DNA from: JAOUEA01 sp963797635
GTDB taxonomy: Bacteria; Actinomycetota; UBA4738; HRBIN12
DNA: 64,000 nucleotides
Reading direction: 5' to 3'
Assembly: GCA_963797635.1 (NCBI GenBank)
Contig: CAWCPZ010000010.1
Coordinates: 1 to 64,000, forward strand
Each line of letters opens with the position of its first letter. The stretch's first letter is position 1. The position numbers were made by a program, and so were the translations under genes. The notes below the pieces were generated by a model. That model saw only the letters and a program-made list of their open reading frames with translations. It did not search any database and had not been told where the DNA came from. Shown here piece after piece: positions 18,176-26,345 of this stretch.

Positions 18176-18502
18176 CTAGTAGGTCTCCCAGGCGGCCACG
18201 GTCGGATGGTCGACGGTCGGGATCTCGACCTGAGCGGCGCCGCCCGGTGTGCCGAGTCCCGAGACGGTGTCGGCGAAGAACTCGGCGTTGATCGCCGTGA
18301 AGGGCTTCCACTCGCCGGGGATGTCGTCCTCGGTGAAGATCGCGGTGACCGGACAGACCGGCTCGCATGCGGCGCAGTCGATGCACTCATCCGGCTGGAT
18401 GTAGAGCATGCGAGGGCCTTCGTAGATGCAGTCGACCGGGCACTCGTCGACGCAGGCGCGGTCTTTGACGTCGATGCAGGGTTCGGCGATGACGTAGGTC
18501 AT
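18176..18502 (-). CDS. fdxA: 7Fe ferredoxin (FdxA type)
   Basis: A 108-residue two-cluster ferredoxin typical of Actinobacteria. The first Cys set 'CVDECPVDCIYE' lacks a regular CxxCxxC spacing, which is usual for a [3Fe-4S] site; the second, 'CIDCAACEPVCPV', carries the [4Fe-4S] site. The C-terminal extension after residue 65 is normal for the FdxA group, which passes electrons to P450s and other redox enzymes. A TAGGCT box 7 nt before ATG 18502 fixes the start over longer open frames. Confidence 0.93.
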   Translation of the reverse strand: MTYVIAEPCIDVKDRACVDECPVDCIYEGPRMLYIQPDECIDCAACEPVCPVTAIFTEDDIPGEWKPFTAINAEFFADTVSGLGTPGGAAQVEIPTVDHPTVAAWETY

Positions 18503-18509
18503 GGGCGCA

Positions 18510-18515
18510 AGCCTA
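18510..18515 (-). promoter_or_regulatory. Leaderless -10 box (TAGGCT) of fdxA
   Basis: TAGGCT on the minus strand ends 7 nt before ATG 18502. Confidence 0.5.
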
Positions 18516-18566
18516 CCCCGGAGAGGAGGGATCCACGCATGATGCACGCGAACCTGTGTTGACCGG

Positions 18567-18655
18567 CGGAGACGGAGAGATTCGAACTCTCGAGGGACGG
18601 TTAAGCCCCTAACCGCTTAGCAGGCGGCTCCTTTCGGCCTCTCAGGCACGTCTCC
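18567..18655 (-). tRNA. tRNA-Ser (anticodon GCT)
   Basis: Minus-strand 89-nt class II tRNA with acceptor GGAGACG/CGTCTCC, anticodon stem CCGC/GCGG with loop CTGCTAA (anticodon GCT, reads AGC/AGU), long variable arm, TTCGAAT T-loop and discriminator G. CCA is not encoded. Confidence 0.95.
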
Positions 18656-18673
18656 GTTCCCGATTGTACGGGC

Positions 18674-18679
18674 TAGGCT
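18674..18679 (+). promoter_or_regulatory. Leaderless -10 box (TAGGCT) of the FAD oxidase gene
   Basis: TAGGCT ends 7 nt before ATG 18687. Confidence 0.5.
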
Positions 18680-18686
18680 TCGCGCC

Positions 18687-19865
18687 ATGTCCGACGTGGT
18701 CATCGTGGGTGGAGGCGTGATCGGCGCCGCATGTGCGCTCGAACTCGCGGAGCGCGGCGCCTCGGTGACGCTGATCGAGCGCGACCACCTGGCCGCCCAC
18801 GCGTCCGGACGCAACCAGGGGTTGTGGGTCCTGCCCGAGGACGAGGCGAACCTGCCCATGGCCCAGGCGTCCCTGGCCCGCTACCTGGAGATCGCGCCCG
18901 ACGCGCCGATCGACGTCGGCCTGGACCCCGAACCGGTGGGCATGGTCCTGGTGGCGAACGATCGCCAGGAGTTCCACGCCGCGAAGGCCGCCGTGGCCAT
19001 GGCGCGCGCCCACGGCGTGACCGTCGACGAACTCGAGACCCCGATCGCGATCCGCGACACCGAACCCGCCCTCACCCGCAACCTCGCCGGCTGCTGGCTG
19101 GTCCATCACGGCCATCGCATGGACCCGGGCGCCCTCACGGTCGCGATGGCGCTGGCCGCCGCCGAACGCGGCGCCTCGATCCGGCACCACGTGCACGCTC
19201 GGGGGCTCGCGATCCGCGACGACACGGTGCGCGGCGTGGTCACCGACGACGGGATCATCGAGGCCGACACCACGATCGTGGCCGGAGGCCCGTGGAGCCA
19301 GGCGCTGCTCGACCCCGTCGGCGTCCATCTGCCGATCGTCGGCGCGCGGGGCTGGATCGCACGCCTCGAGCCCGACCCCGATCTGCTCACCCACTTGATC
19401 GAATCGCCCGGCCAGCACGCGGCGTTGCGCGAGGACGAGGCGAACCTTCGCCCGACGGCCACCGAGGTCGCGACCGACGGGTTCCCGAACAGCGCCATCG
19501 GCACGATCGTGCACCCCCATCGAGACGGCCGGACCGTGCTGGTGGGGTCGTCCCGGCAGACGTGGCTCACGCCTGAACCGACGGAGGCCGACGTGATCCC
19601 ACGCCTCCTGGCCGCCGCGATCGCGATCGTGCCGGCACTCGGACGCGCGAAGCTGCAGTCGTCCTGGTGGGGCCTGCGACCGCTCTCGCCCGACGAGCGA
19701 CCGTTCGTCGGCGGCGTCCGCGAGGGCTTGATGGTGGCCACCGGCCACGGCTCCGAAGGCGTGATCCTGGGGAGCGGCACGGCCCAGCTGGTGGCGTCGC
19801 AGATCGCGGGCGAAGCGCCGCCGTTCGACCCTGCGCCCTTCGACCCGCTGCGCTTCGAGGCGTGA
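18687..19865 (+). CDS. FAD-dependent oxidoreductase of the D-amino-acid oxidase (DAO) family
   Basis: A 392-residue flavoprotein. The N-terminal dinucleotide fold 'VVIVGGGVIGAACALELAERG' (GxGxxG) ends with the acidic 'LIERD'; 'ASGRNQG' is the usual second FAD contact, and 'RPLSPDERPFVGG' with 'TGHGSEGVILGSGTA' forms the C-terminal flavin region. Relatives oxidise amino acids, sarcosine or glycine with O2 or an acceptor; no further prediction is possible. It is a single gene, convergent with the NRAMP-like transporter. Confidence 0.85.
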   Translation: MSDVVIVGGGVIGAACALELAERGASVTLIERDHLAAHASGRNQGLWVLPEDEANLPMAQASLARYLEIAPDAPIDVGLDPEPVGMVLVANDRQEFHAAKAAVAMARAHGVTVDELETPIAIRDTEPALTRNLAGCWLVHHGHRMDPGALTVAMALAAAERGASIRHHVHARGLAIRDDTVRGVVTDDGIIEADTTIVAGGPWSQALLDPVGVHLPIVGARGWIARLEPDPDLLTHLIESPGQHAALREDEANLRPTATEVATDGFPNSAIGTIVHPHRDGRTVLVGSSRQTWLTPEPTEADVIPRLLAAAIAIVPALGRAKLQSSWWGLRPLSPDERPFVGGVREGLMVATGHGSEGVILGSGTAQLVASQIAGEAPPFDPAPFDPLRFEA

Positions 19866-19886
19866 GCCCGCGACGGCCGGACGTCG

Positions 19887-21158
19887 TCAGGACAAGACGT
19901 AGGCGACCGGCGCGGCCACCATCGCGAACAGCGCGATACCCACCAGCGCGTTCGACAGCCACCCGGATCGCCAACGGCCGACGGTGCGCTCGTCGTTCAC
20001 CAGCAGCAGCATCAGCAGGATCAGCGGCGGCGCGGCCAGACCGTTCAGCACCGCCGCCAGGAACAGTCCGTGGATCGGGTCGATCCCGGCGAGGTTCATG
20101 GCCAGGCCCGCCAGCACCGCGACCGCGATCACCAGGTAGAACCCTCGTGCCTGCCGCAGGGTCCGGCTCAGGCCTTCGTGCCATCCGAACGCCTCGGCGA
20201 GCGCGTAGCCCGTCGAGCCCGCGAGCACCGGGATGGCGAGCGCGCCGGTTCCCACGATCCCCAGCGTGAACAGCAGGCTCGCGAACCGGCCGGCCGCGGG
20301 TTCGAGCGCGCTCGCCGCATCGGCCGCGGTCTCGACCTGGCCGCCGTTCACGCCGTGGAGGACGGTCGCCGCGGCCACCATGATCGCGAACATCACCGCG
20401 ACGGCCGAGATCATCCCGGCGCCGACGTCGCCGCGCATCGCGTGCACGTGCGCAGCATCGACGCCGTGGTGCTTCACGCCTTCGAGCTCCTCCTCCTCGA
20501 CCTCTTCGCTCGCCTGCCAGAAGAACAGGTACGGCGAGATCGTGGTGCCGAGGATCGCGATGATCGCGGCGAGCTCGGGACGATCGAGCGAGATCGAGGG
20601 CAGGAACGTCGCTCGCAACACCGCCGGCCAATCGACGTGGACCACGAAGAGCACGACGACGTAGGTCACCAGCGACAGGGTGAGCCAGCGCAGGACCTTC
20701 GAGTAGCGGCGGTAGGAGATGCCCACCTCGAGGCCGATCAGCCCGATCGCCACCACCACGATGATCACGGCGAACGGGACGGGCACCAGCAGGCGGACGG
20801 CCGAGGCCATCGCCGCCAGGTCGGCGCCGATGTTGAACACGTTGGCGACGCACACGAGCGCCACCGCGAACCACAACACCGGTCGCGGGAACCGGCGGGC
20901 GATCGAGGTCGCGAGACCATGCCCCGTGGTGAGACCGAGCCGGCCGGCGGTCTCCTGCACCGCCGCGGCCAGCGGCAGCGTGAAGGGCGCCAGCCACAGC
21001 AGCCCGAACCCGAACGTCGCGCCCACCTGGGAGTAGGTGCCGATGCCCGAGGGATCGTCGTCGGCGGCACCCGTCACCACGGCGGGACCCAGGCGGGAGA
21101 AGTAGCCGAACCCCCTCAGATGCCGTCGAGGCGTGTGGTGCGTTCGGCGGGAGGCCAC
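19887..21158 (-). CDS. NRAMP-family divalent-cation transporter with altered metal-site motifs
   Basis: A polytopic membrane protein of about 423 residues with the NRAMP fold, 11 or so helices. Helix 1 has 'DDDPSGIGTYSQVGA', where canonical NRAMPs have DPGN, and helix 6 has 'GTTISPYLFFWQASEEVEEE', where they have MPHN: the Asp is kept but the Asn, Met and His positions are changed. Such variants include NRMT Mg/Mn transporters, so strict Fe/Mn selectivity should not be assumed. The TAGGGT box at 21166-21171 points to GTG 21158 rather than GTG 21167 as the start. Confidence 0.8.
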   Translation of the reverse strand: MASRRTHHTPRRHLRGFGYFSRLGPAVVTGAADDDPSGIGTYSQVGATFGFGLLWLAPFTLPLAAAVQETAGRLGLTTGHGLATSIARRFPRPVLWFAVALVCVANVFNIGADLAAMASAVRLLVPVPFAVIIVVVAIGLIGLEVGISYRRYSKVLRWLTLSLVTYVVVLFVVHVDWPAVLRATFLPSISLDRPELAAIIAILGTTISPYLFFWQASEEVEEEELEGVKHHGVDAAHVHAMRGDVGAGMISAVAVMFAIMVAAATVLHGVNGGQVETAADAASALEPAAGRFASLLFTLGIVGTGALAIPVLAGSTGYALAEAFGWHEGLSRTLRQARGFYLVIAVAVLAGLAMNLAGIDPIHGLFLAAVLNGLAAPPLILLMLLLVNDERTVGRWRSGWLSNALVGIALFAMVAAPVAYVLS

Positions 21159-21165
21159 ACCGGCC

Positions 21166-21171
21166 ACCCTA
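21166..21171 (-). promoter_or_regulatory. Leaderless -10 box (TAGGGT) of the NRAMP-like gene
   Basis: TAGGGT on the minus strand overlaps the upstream in-frame GTG (21167) and ends 7 nt before GTG 21158, favouring the inner start. Confidence 0.4.
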
Positions 21172-21191
21172 TCCCGGGCGCGCGCGAAACT

Positions 21192-22271
21192 TCAGCGATG
21201 CAAGCGGCCGGCGGCGGCCATCAGCTCGAGCGTGCGTTCGACCGGCATGGCGTGCAGGGTCCACCCGTCCTTGCCCGTGGTGGTCTCGGCCGCCAGCAAC
21301 GCGTTGACCACCGCCTCCTGGGTGGCCTCGACGGTCGCCTCGAACACGCGGGACAGGAGCCACGGCTCCTCGCCGGGGCCGTCGGCCACCGCGCGCACGT
21401 CGGTGACGGCGCCACCGTAGGACAGGCGGTTCGCGGTCGAGAACGCGATCATCTGCTCGCCGCTCCCGTTGGAGGCGTACGAGCCGGTGGCGGCGAGCCC
21501 CATGCCGCCGCGCTGGGCCACCCGCCGGAGCTGGTGGGGCAGCAGCGGTGCGTCGGTGGCGACCACGACGACGCACGAACCGTCCTGGTGATGCGTCGGC
21601 ATCAGGTCGGTGATCGCCTCACCGACGTGGACGCCGTCGATCTGCAGGAACTCACGGTCGCCGTAGTTGGTGAGGACCAGCACCCCCACGGTGAACCCGC
21701 CGGCGTCGGCCGGCAGTCGCCGCGACGCGGTGCCGATCCCACCCTTGAAGTCGAAGCACGCCATGCCGGTGCCGGCGCCGACGCACCCCTCGGCCACGGG
21801 CCCGGAGGCGGCGTCGGAGAGCGCCGCCGCGACGTCGTCGTCGGACAACGGGAAGGACAGCACGTCGGACAGCCACGAGTCGTCGCACTCGCTGACCACG
21901 GGCATGACCTCCCCGGCGCCCGTCCGGTCGCGGCCGGCGATCCAGCGAACGGTGGCGTCGTAGGCCTTGCCGATCTGCAGCGACGAGGTCAGCACGATCG
22001 GACTCATCAGCGCGCCCCACTCGGTGACTTGGTTGATGCCGATCAGCTCGCCGTACCCGTTCAGGATGTGCGTGCCCGCGTAGACCCACTCCTGCCAGGG
22101 CTCCCCTTCGTGCGGGAAGATCGCGGTGACACCGGTTCGGACGGCATCGGGAGCGCCGTCGGCCCCACGGATCAGCGTCCGGTGGCCCACGCGGACGCCG
22201 GGCACATCGGTGATGGCGTCGAGCGGCACCGGCTTCACCGGTGCCGATCCGGATGCCGAGGTCACGGGCAC
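21192..22271 (-). CDS. DmpA/P1-family (S58) self-processing aminopeptidase
   Basis: A peptidase of about 359 residues from the N-terminal-nucleophile-like S58 family (L-aminopeptidase D-esterase DmpA, beta-aminopeptidases). 'ITDVPGVRVGH' and 'TGVTAIFPH' near the N-terminus, 'GGIGTASRR', 'VLTNYGDRE' and 'DGSCVVVVATDAPL' match the family; the Gly-Ser bond in 'DGSCV' is the expected self-cleavage site that exposes the nucleophile Ser. A TAGCAT box lies 8 nt before an ATG at 22293, whose frame joins this one if one C is removed near 22265, so the true N-terminus may be about seven codons longer. Confidence 0.85.
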   Translation of the reverse strand: MPVTSASGSAPVKPVPLDAITDVPGVRVGHRTLIRGADGAPDAVRTGVTAIFPHEGEPWQEWVYAGTHILNGYGELIGINQVTEWGALMSPIVLTSSLQIGKAYDATVRWIAGRDRTGAGEVMPVVSECDDSWLSDVLSFPLSDDDVAAALSDAASGPVAEGCVGAGTGMACFDFKGGIGTASRRLPADAGGFTVGVLVLTNYGDREFLQIDGVHVGEAITDLMPTHHQDGSCVVVVATDAPLLPHQLRRVAQRGGMGLAATGSYASNGSGEQMIAFSTANRLSYGGAVTDVRAVADGPGEEPWLLSRVFEATVEATQEAVVNALLAAETTTGKDGWTLHAMPVERTLELMAAAGRLHR

Positions 22272-22301
22272 GGCCCTGTTGGAGGGGATCCATCGCGGCG
22301 G

Positions 22302-22307
22302 ATGCTA
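22302..22307 (-). promoter_or_regulatory. -10 box (TAGCAT) of the DmpA-like gene
   Basis: TAGCAT on the minus strand ends 8 nt before ATG 22293, upstream of the uninterrupted frame that starts at 22271. Confidence 0.4.
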
Positions 22308-22345
22308 CCTGCCAGGTCGGTGGGCGGCAGGGAGCCTCTGGCGGC

Positions 22346-22351
22346 TAGAAT
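22346..22351 (+). promoter_or_regulatory. -10 box (TAGAAT) of the hemA operon
   Basis: TAGAAT ends 16 nt before ATG 22368, which predicts a leader of about 10 nt. It is the only clear promoter before hemACD. Confidence 0.45.
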
Positions 22352-22367
22352 CCCTGACCTACCGCCC

Positions 22368-23642
22368 ATGGCCATCCTCACCCTCGGGATCTCCTTCCGT
22401 CGCGCACCGATCGAGCTGCTGGAGCGGCTCGCATTCACCGACGACGACCTCACCAAGGCGTACCGTCGCGCGCACGATCTGGACGGCGTCGACGGCGCCG
22501 TGATCCTGTCCACCTGCAACCGGGTCGAGGTCTACGGCGACGTCGCCAACTACCACGCCGGGTTCCTGGCCCTGAAGCGCCTGCTGGTCGAGACCCGGCA
22601 CGTCGCTCCCGAGGAACTGGGCGAGCCCCTGTACTCCCACTGGGAGCAGGACGCCGCCGACCATCTGTTCGCGGTGGCGAGCGGGCTCGACTCGATGGTG
22701 CTGGGCGAGACGCAGATCTACGCCCAGGTGCGGGAAGCGCTTCGGCGTGCCGACGGCGAAGATGCCGCCGACCCCGCCCTCACCGGGCTGTTCCATGCCG
22801 CCGTCCGCGCCGGACGTCGCGCTCGTCAGGAAACCTCGCTCGGCGCCGCCCCCGACGCCTTCGTGGCGCTGGGCGCCGACCTCGCCAGCGAATCGCTCGG
22901 CGGGCTCGAGGATCGCGATGTCGTGGTCGTGGGCGCCGGGCAGATGGCGGCCCTGGCCGTGAAGCACCTCCGCCATCGGGGCGTGGGGCCGGTCCGCATC
23001 CTCAACCGTTCCCTGGAGCACGCGCGGGCCCTGGCCGAGCGCACGAACGCCCAGCACGGCGACCTCGACGCGCTCCCCGACGCGTTGGTCACCGCCGACC
23101 TGGTCGTGAGCGCCACCGGCGCCGCCGGCACGGTCATCTCGCGGGACGCGGCGGCGACGGCGATGCGGGCGCGGGGCGGGCGGCCCCTGGTCCTGCTGGA
23201 CCTCGCGGTGCCGCGCGACATCGATCCCACGATCGCCACGCTCGAGGGCGCCGAGGTGATCGACGTCGTGGCCGTGCGCGACCACCTCGCCGAGCGCGAC
23301 GAGCACACCGCCGAGGACATCGTGCGCGCGCACGAGATCGTGGCCGAGGAGGTCCGCCGGTACGTCGTGCGCCGCCGCGGCGACGCGCTCGCTCCCCTGA
23401 TCAAGGCCCTCCGCCGCCGCGGCGACGACGTCGTCCAGGGCGAACTCGACCGCCAGGCATCCCACCTGCGCGATCTCACGCCCGACGAACGGGCCGCGGT
23501 CGAGGCGCTCGCCCGGGGGATCGCCGCGAAGCTGCTGCACGATCCCATCGTGGAACTGAAGGAACGCTCCGAACCCGGCACCGAGGGCGTCCACGCCCGC
23601 GTCCTGGCGGAACTGCTGGGGATCGACCCCGACGCGACGTGA
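22368..23642 (+). CDS. hemA: Glutamyl-tRNA reductase
   Basis: A 424-residue enzyme that reduces Glu-tRNA to glutamate-1-semialdehyde, the first committed step of tetrapyrrole synthesis. The catalytic Cys lies in 'LSTCNRVEVYG' near residue 49; 'LGETQIYAQV' and 'VVVGAGQMAALA' (NADPH fold) follow in the expected order, and a C-terminal dimerisation helix is present. Length is normal. A much longer open frame extends upstream but only antisense to other genes. It overlaps hemC by 4 nt (GTGA). Confidence 0.97.
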   Translation: MAILTLGISFRRAPIELLERLAFTDDDLTKAYRRAHDLDGVDGAVILSTCNRVEVYGDVANYHAGFLALKRLLVETRHVAPEELGEPLYSHWEQDAADHLFAVASGLDSMVLGETQIYAQVREALRRADGEDAADPALTGLFHAAVRAGRRARQETSLGAAPDAFVALGADLASESLGGLEDRDVVVVGAGQMAALAVKHLRHRGVGPVRILNRSLEHARALAERTNAQHGDLDALPDALVTADLVVSATGAAGTVISRDAAATAMRARGGRPLVLLDLAVPRDIDPTIATLEGAEVIDVVAVRDHLAERDEHTAEDIVRAHEIVAEEVRRYVVRRRGDALAPLIKALRRRGDDVVQGELDRQASHLRDLTPDERAAVEALARGIAAKLLHDPIVELKERSEPGTEGVHARVLAELLGIDPDAT

Positions 23643-24541
23643 GCCCCATGCGGATCGGCACGCGCCGCTCGCCGCTCGCGATCGCCCAAGCCGAAGAGGT
23701 CGGCGCCCACCTCTCGGAGCACGGCATGGAGGTCGAGCTCGTGCCGATGACCACCTCCGGCGACGAAGGTGCGGCCGCCACGGCCGGGCCGCAGGGCCTC
23801 AAGGGTCTGTGGATCGACACGATCCTCGACGCGCTGGAATCCGGAGAGATCGACCTGGCGGTGCACTCGGCGAAGGACCTGCCCGCCGAGGAGGACGACG
23901 GGTTCATGATCGCCGCCGTGCCGCTGCGCGCCGATCCCGGCGACGTCCTGATCTGCCGCAACCCCGGCGAGCTCGCGCACGGCGCCGTGATCGGCACGTC
24001 CAGCCTGCGCCGGCGCGCGCAGTTGATGGCGGCGTTCCCGCGGTTCGATGTGGCCGACATCCGCGGCAACGTCGGCACGCGGCTGCAGAAGCTGGCCGAT
24101 CGCGAGGTGGACGCCCTGGTGCTGGCCGCGGCGGGGCTGGCGCGGCTGGGACTGAACCCTCCCCACACCCGGCCGCTCCCGCTCGAGGCGATGGTCCCGG
24201 CGCCCGGCCAGGGCTGCCTCGCGGTGCAGACCCGCGACGACGACGAGGAGACGATCGGCGTGCTTCGGACCCTGGACGATCCGGTGAGCCACCGCGCCCT
24301 GGACGCCGAGCGGTCCCTGATGTGGCGGCTGGGCGGCGGCTGTTCGCTCCCGCTCGGGGCGTACGCCACCGTGGACGAGGACCTGATCCGGCTGGTCGCG
24401 ATCATCGCCACCCCCGACGGCGACCGTGTCCTGCGCGTGAGCACCGAGGGCGCGACCCCCGAGGACGCCGCCGCCGAGGCCGCGAAGTCGCTGATCGCCC
24501 AAGGCGCCGAACGGATCCTGGCGCAGGTCGAGGTCGGGTGA
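23639..24541 (+). CDS. hemC: Porphobilinogen deaminase (hydroxymethylbilane synthase)
   Basis: A 300-residue enzyme that polymerises four porphobilinogens. 'MRIGTRRSPLAIAQAEEV', 'DLAVHSAKDLP' (catalytic Asp region), 'GTSSLRRRAQL', 'RGNVGTRLQKL' and 'PAPGQGCLAVQ' are all in place, and the dipyrromethane cofactor Cys lies in 'GGGCSLPLG'. GTG 23639 overlaps the hemA stop as GTGA; ATG 23648 is an alternative start. It overlaps hemD in the same way. Confidence 0.97.
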   Translation: MSPMRIGTRRSPLAIAQAEEVGAHLSEHGMEVELVPMTTSGDEGAAATAGPQGLKGLWIDTILDALESGEIDLAVHSAKDLPAEEDDGFMIAAVPLRADPGDVLICRNPGELAHGAVIGTSSLRRRAQLMAAFPRFDVADIRGNVGTRLQKLADREVDALVLAAAGLARLGLNPPHTRPLPLEAMVPAPGQGCLAVQTRDDDEETIGVLRTLDDPVSHRALDAERSLMWRLGGGCSLPLGAYATVDEDLIRLVAIIATPDGDRVLRVSTEGATPEDAAAEAAKSLIAQGAERILAQVEVG

Positions 24542-25314
24542 GCCCGCGCTCGCCGAAGCCGCTCGCGGGCCGCACGATCCTCGTCACCCGGCCCGCGGAT
24601 CAGTCAGCGTCATTGGTCAAGCTCCTTGACCAACGTGGCGCACACACGATCGTCGCCCCCGCCATCGAGGTACGGCCGATCCGATCGGCGGCCCTGACCA
24701 CCGCCCTCCGCGACCTCGCGGACGGTGACTTCTCGTGGATCACCATCACCAGCCGGGCCACCGTGGAGATGCTCGCATCGAGGCTGGACTCCCCCGCGGA
24801 CGTCCGCGCGAAGGTCGCCGCGATCGGTGAGGGCTCGGCGGAAGCCTTCCGTCGTTGGGCGGGACGCGCGCCCGACCTGGTGCCTCCGACCTTCACCACG
24901 GCGGGCCTGGCACGGGCGTTCCCCCGGGGCGAGGGGCGGGTGCTGTGTGCACGCGCCGACATCGCGCCGGAGGGGCTGGAGGATGCGTTGGCCGCCAAGG
25001 GCTGGAGCCCCACGCGCGTGGACGCCTACCGCACGCGGATGCCGCGCACCCTGCCCGCGGAGGCACGCGAGGCCCTGCGCGCAGGAACCGTCGACGCCGT
25101 GACGTTCACCAGCGCCTCCACCGTGCGCGGGTTCGTCGGGGCACTGGGCCCGGTGAAGGGCAACCCCAAGGTGGTGTGCATCGGGCCGGTGACGGCGAAC
25201 GAGGCGCGAGCCCACGGGCTGACCGTGTCCGCCGTGGCGAACCCCCACACGATCGACGGCGTGGTCGCGGCGCTCGAGCGCGTCTTCACCCCTCGCCGCC
25301 GCGCTGGCTCCTGA
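24538..25314 (+). CDS. hemD: Uroporphyrinogen-III synthase
   Basis: A 258-residue two-domain protein that closes hydroxymethylbilane into uroporphyrinogen III. Sequence conservation in HemD is low, but 'ILVTRPADQSASLVKLLDQRG' near the N-terminus, 'WITITSRATVEML' and 'AVTFTSASTVRGFVG' are recognisable, and position between hemC and hemB confirms it. Start GTG 24538 overlaps the hemC stop. An exact 21-bp palindrome lies in codons 26-32. Confidence 0.94.
   Translation: MSPRSPKPLAGRTILVTRPADQSASLVKLLDQRGAHTIVAPAIEVRPIRSAALTTALRDLADGDFSWITITSRATVEMLASRLDSPADVRAKVAAIGEGSAEAFRRWAGRAPDLVPPTFTTAGLARAFPRGEGRVLCARADIAPEGLEDALAAKGWSPTRVDAYRTRMPRTLPAEAREALRAGTVDAVTFTSASTVRGFVGALGPVKGNPKVVCIGPVTANEARAHGLTVSAVANPHTIDGVVAALERVFTPRRRAGS
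24613..24633. repeat. 21-bp palindrome inside hemD, copy 1 of 2
   Basis: TTGGTCAAG-N3-CTTGACCAA with arms matching perfectly (N3 = CTC), flanked by CA and C. The identical arms and flanks recur at 38775-38795 in the helicase gene. In both places the reading frame gives Leu-Val-Lys-x-Leu-Asp-Gln. It looks like a dimer-binding DNA site placed within coding sequence. Confidence 0.75.
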
Positions 25315-25328
25315 CGGGCCCGCCCCGG

Positions 25329-25334
25329 TACCCT
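25329..25334 (+). promoter_or_regulatory. Leaderless -10 box (TACCCT) of hemB
   Basis: TACCCT ends 6 nt before ATG 25341, so hemB-hemL may have its own promoter besides read-through from hemACD. Confidence 0.45.
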
Positions 25335-25340
25335 GAGGTC

Positions 25341-26333
25341 ATGAGCTACCCCGCGTCTCGTCCCCGGCGGCTCCGGCGGACACCCGCGCTCCGAGCGCTG
25401 ATCCGAGAGACCTCGCTCGACGCCGGCGATCTGATCGCGCCGCTCTTCGCCAAGGAAGGCATCGACGAGCCGGTCGCCATCGCCTCCATGCCCGGCCAGT
25501 TCCAGCACACGCTCGAATCGCTGCGCAAGGAGGCGGTCGAGATCGCCGAGACCGGCGTTCGCGCGTTCATGCTGTTCGGGGTGCCGGTGCGCAAGGACGC
25601 CGAGGGGTCCGAGGCCTGGAACCCGTCGGGCATCGGCCAGCAGGCGATCGCCGCGCTCCGCACCGAGTTCGGCGACGACGCCGTGGTGATGAGCGACCTG
25701 TGCCTGGACGAATACACCGATCACGGCCACTGCGGGGTCCTGACCGCCGACGGCACCGACGTCGACAACGACGAGACCGTGGAGCGGTACCGGCGCATCG
25801 CGATCGCCCAAGCGGAGGCCGGAGCGCATCTGGTTGGGCCCAGCGGCATGATGGACGGTCAGGTGGCCGCGATCCGGGACGCGTTGGACGGCGCCGGCCA
25901 CACCGACGTCGGGATCATCGCGTACGCCGCGAAGTTCGCGAGCGCCTTCTACGGACCGTTCCGCGAGGCGGCCGAGTGCGCGCCGAGCTTCGGCGATCGC
26001 ACGGGCTACCAGCAGGACCCCGCCAACGCCGACGAAGCGCTCCGCGAGATCCGCACCGACATCGACGAAGGCGCCGACATCGTGATGGTGAAACCGGCCG
26101 TGCCCTACCTCGACATCGTGTCGCGGGCCAAGCAGGAGACCGCCGCGCCGCTCGCCGCCTACCACGTCAGCGGCGAGTACTCGATGCTGAAGGCGGCGGC
26201 GGCCAACGGCTGGCTCGACGAACGACGCAGCGTGCTCGAGACCCTCACGTCGATCCGCCGTGCGGGCGCCGACCTGATCCTCACCTACCACGCGAAGGAC
26301 GCCGCCGGCTGGCTCGCGTCCGACCGCCCCTGA
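25341..26333 (+). CDS. hemB: Porphobilinogen synthase (delta-aminolevulinic acid dehydratase)
   Basis: A 330-residue TIM-barrel enzyme that condenses two ALA into porphobilinogen. Schiff-base lysines lie in 'AYAAKFASAFYGPF' and 'IVMVKPAVPYLD'. The metal loop reads 'DLCLDEYTDHGHCG': of the three Cys that bind catalytic zinc in E. coli HemB, the middle one is Asp here, so zinc use is not certain. The 26-bp gap to hemD contains its own -10 box. Confidence 0.97.
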   Translation: MSYPASRPRRLRRTPALRALIRETSLDAGDLIAPLFAKEGIDEPVAIASMPGQFQHTLESLRKEAVEIAETGVRAFMLFGVPVRKDAEGSEAWNPSGIGQQAIAALRTEFGDDAVVMSDLCLDEYTDHGHCGVLTADGTDVDNDETVERYRRIAIAQAEAGAHLVGPSGMMDGQVAAIRDALDGAGHTDVGIIAYAAKFASAFYGPFREAAECAPSFGDRTGYQQDPANADEALREIRTDIDEGADIVMVKPAVPYLDIVSRAKQETAAPLAAYHVSGEYSMLKAAAANGWLDERRSVLETLTSIRRAGADLILTYHAKDAAGWLASDRP

Positions 26334-26345
26334 ACCATCCACGCC

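Noticed and set aside
20070..22367. Long open frame on the plus strand leading into hemA (nearly 1200 codons in all)
   Set aside because: Before ATG 22368 it is antisense to the NRAMP-like and DmpA-like genes, rich in His/Arg/Gln, and resembles no protein. Only the hemA part is real.
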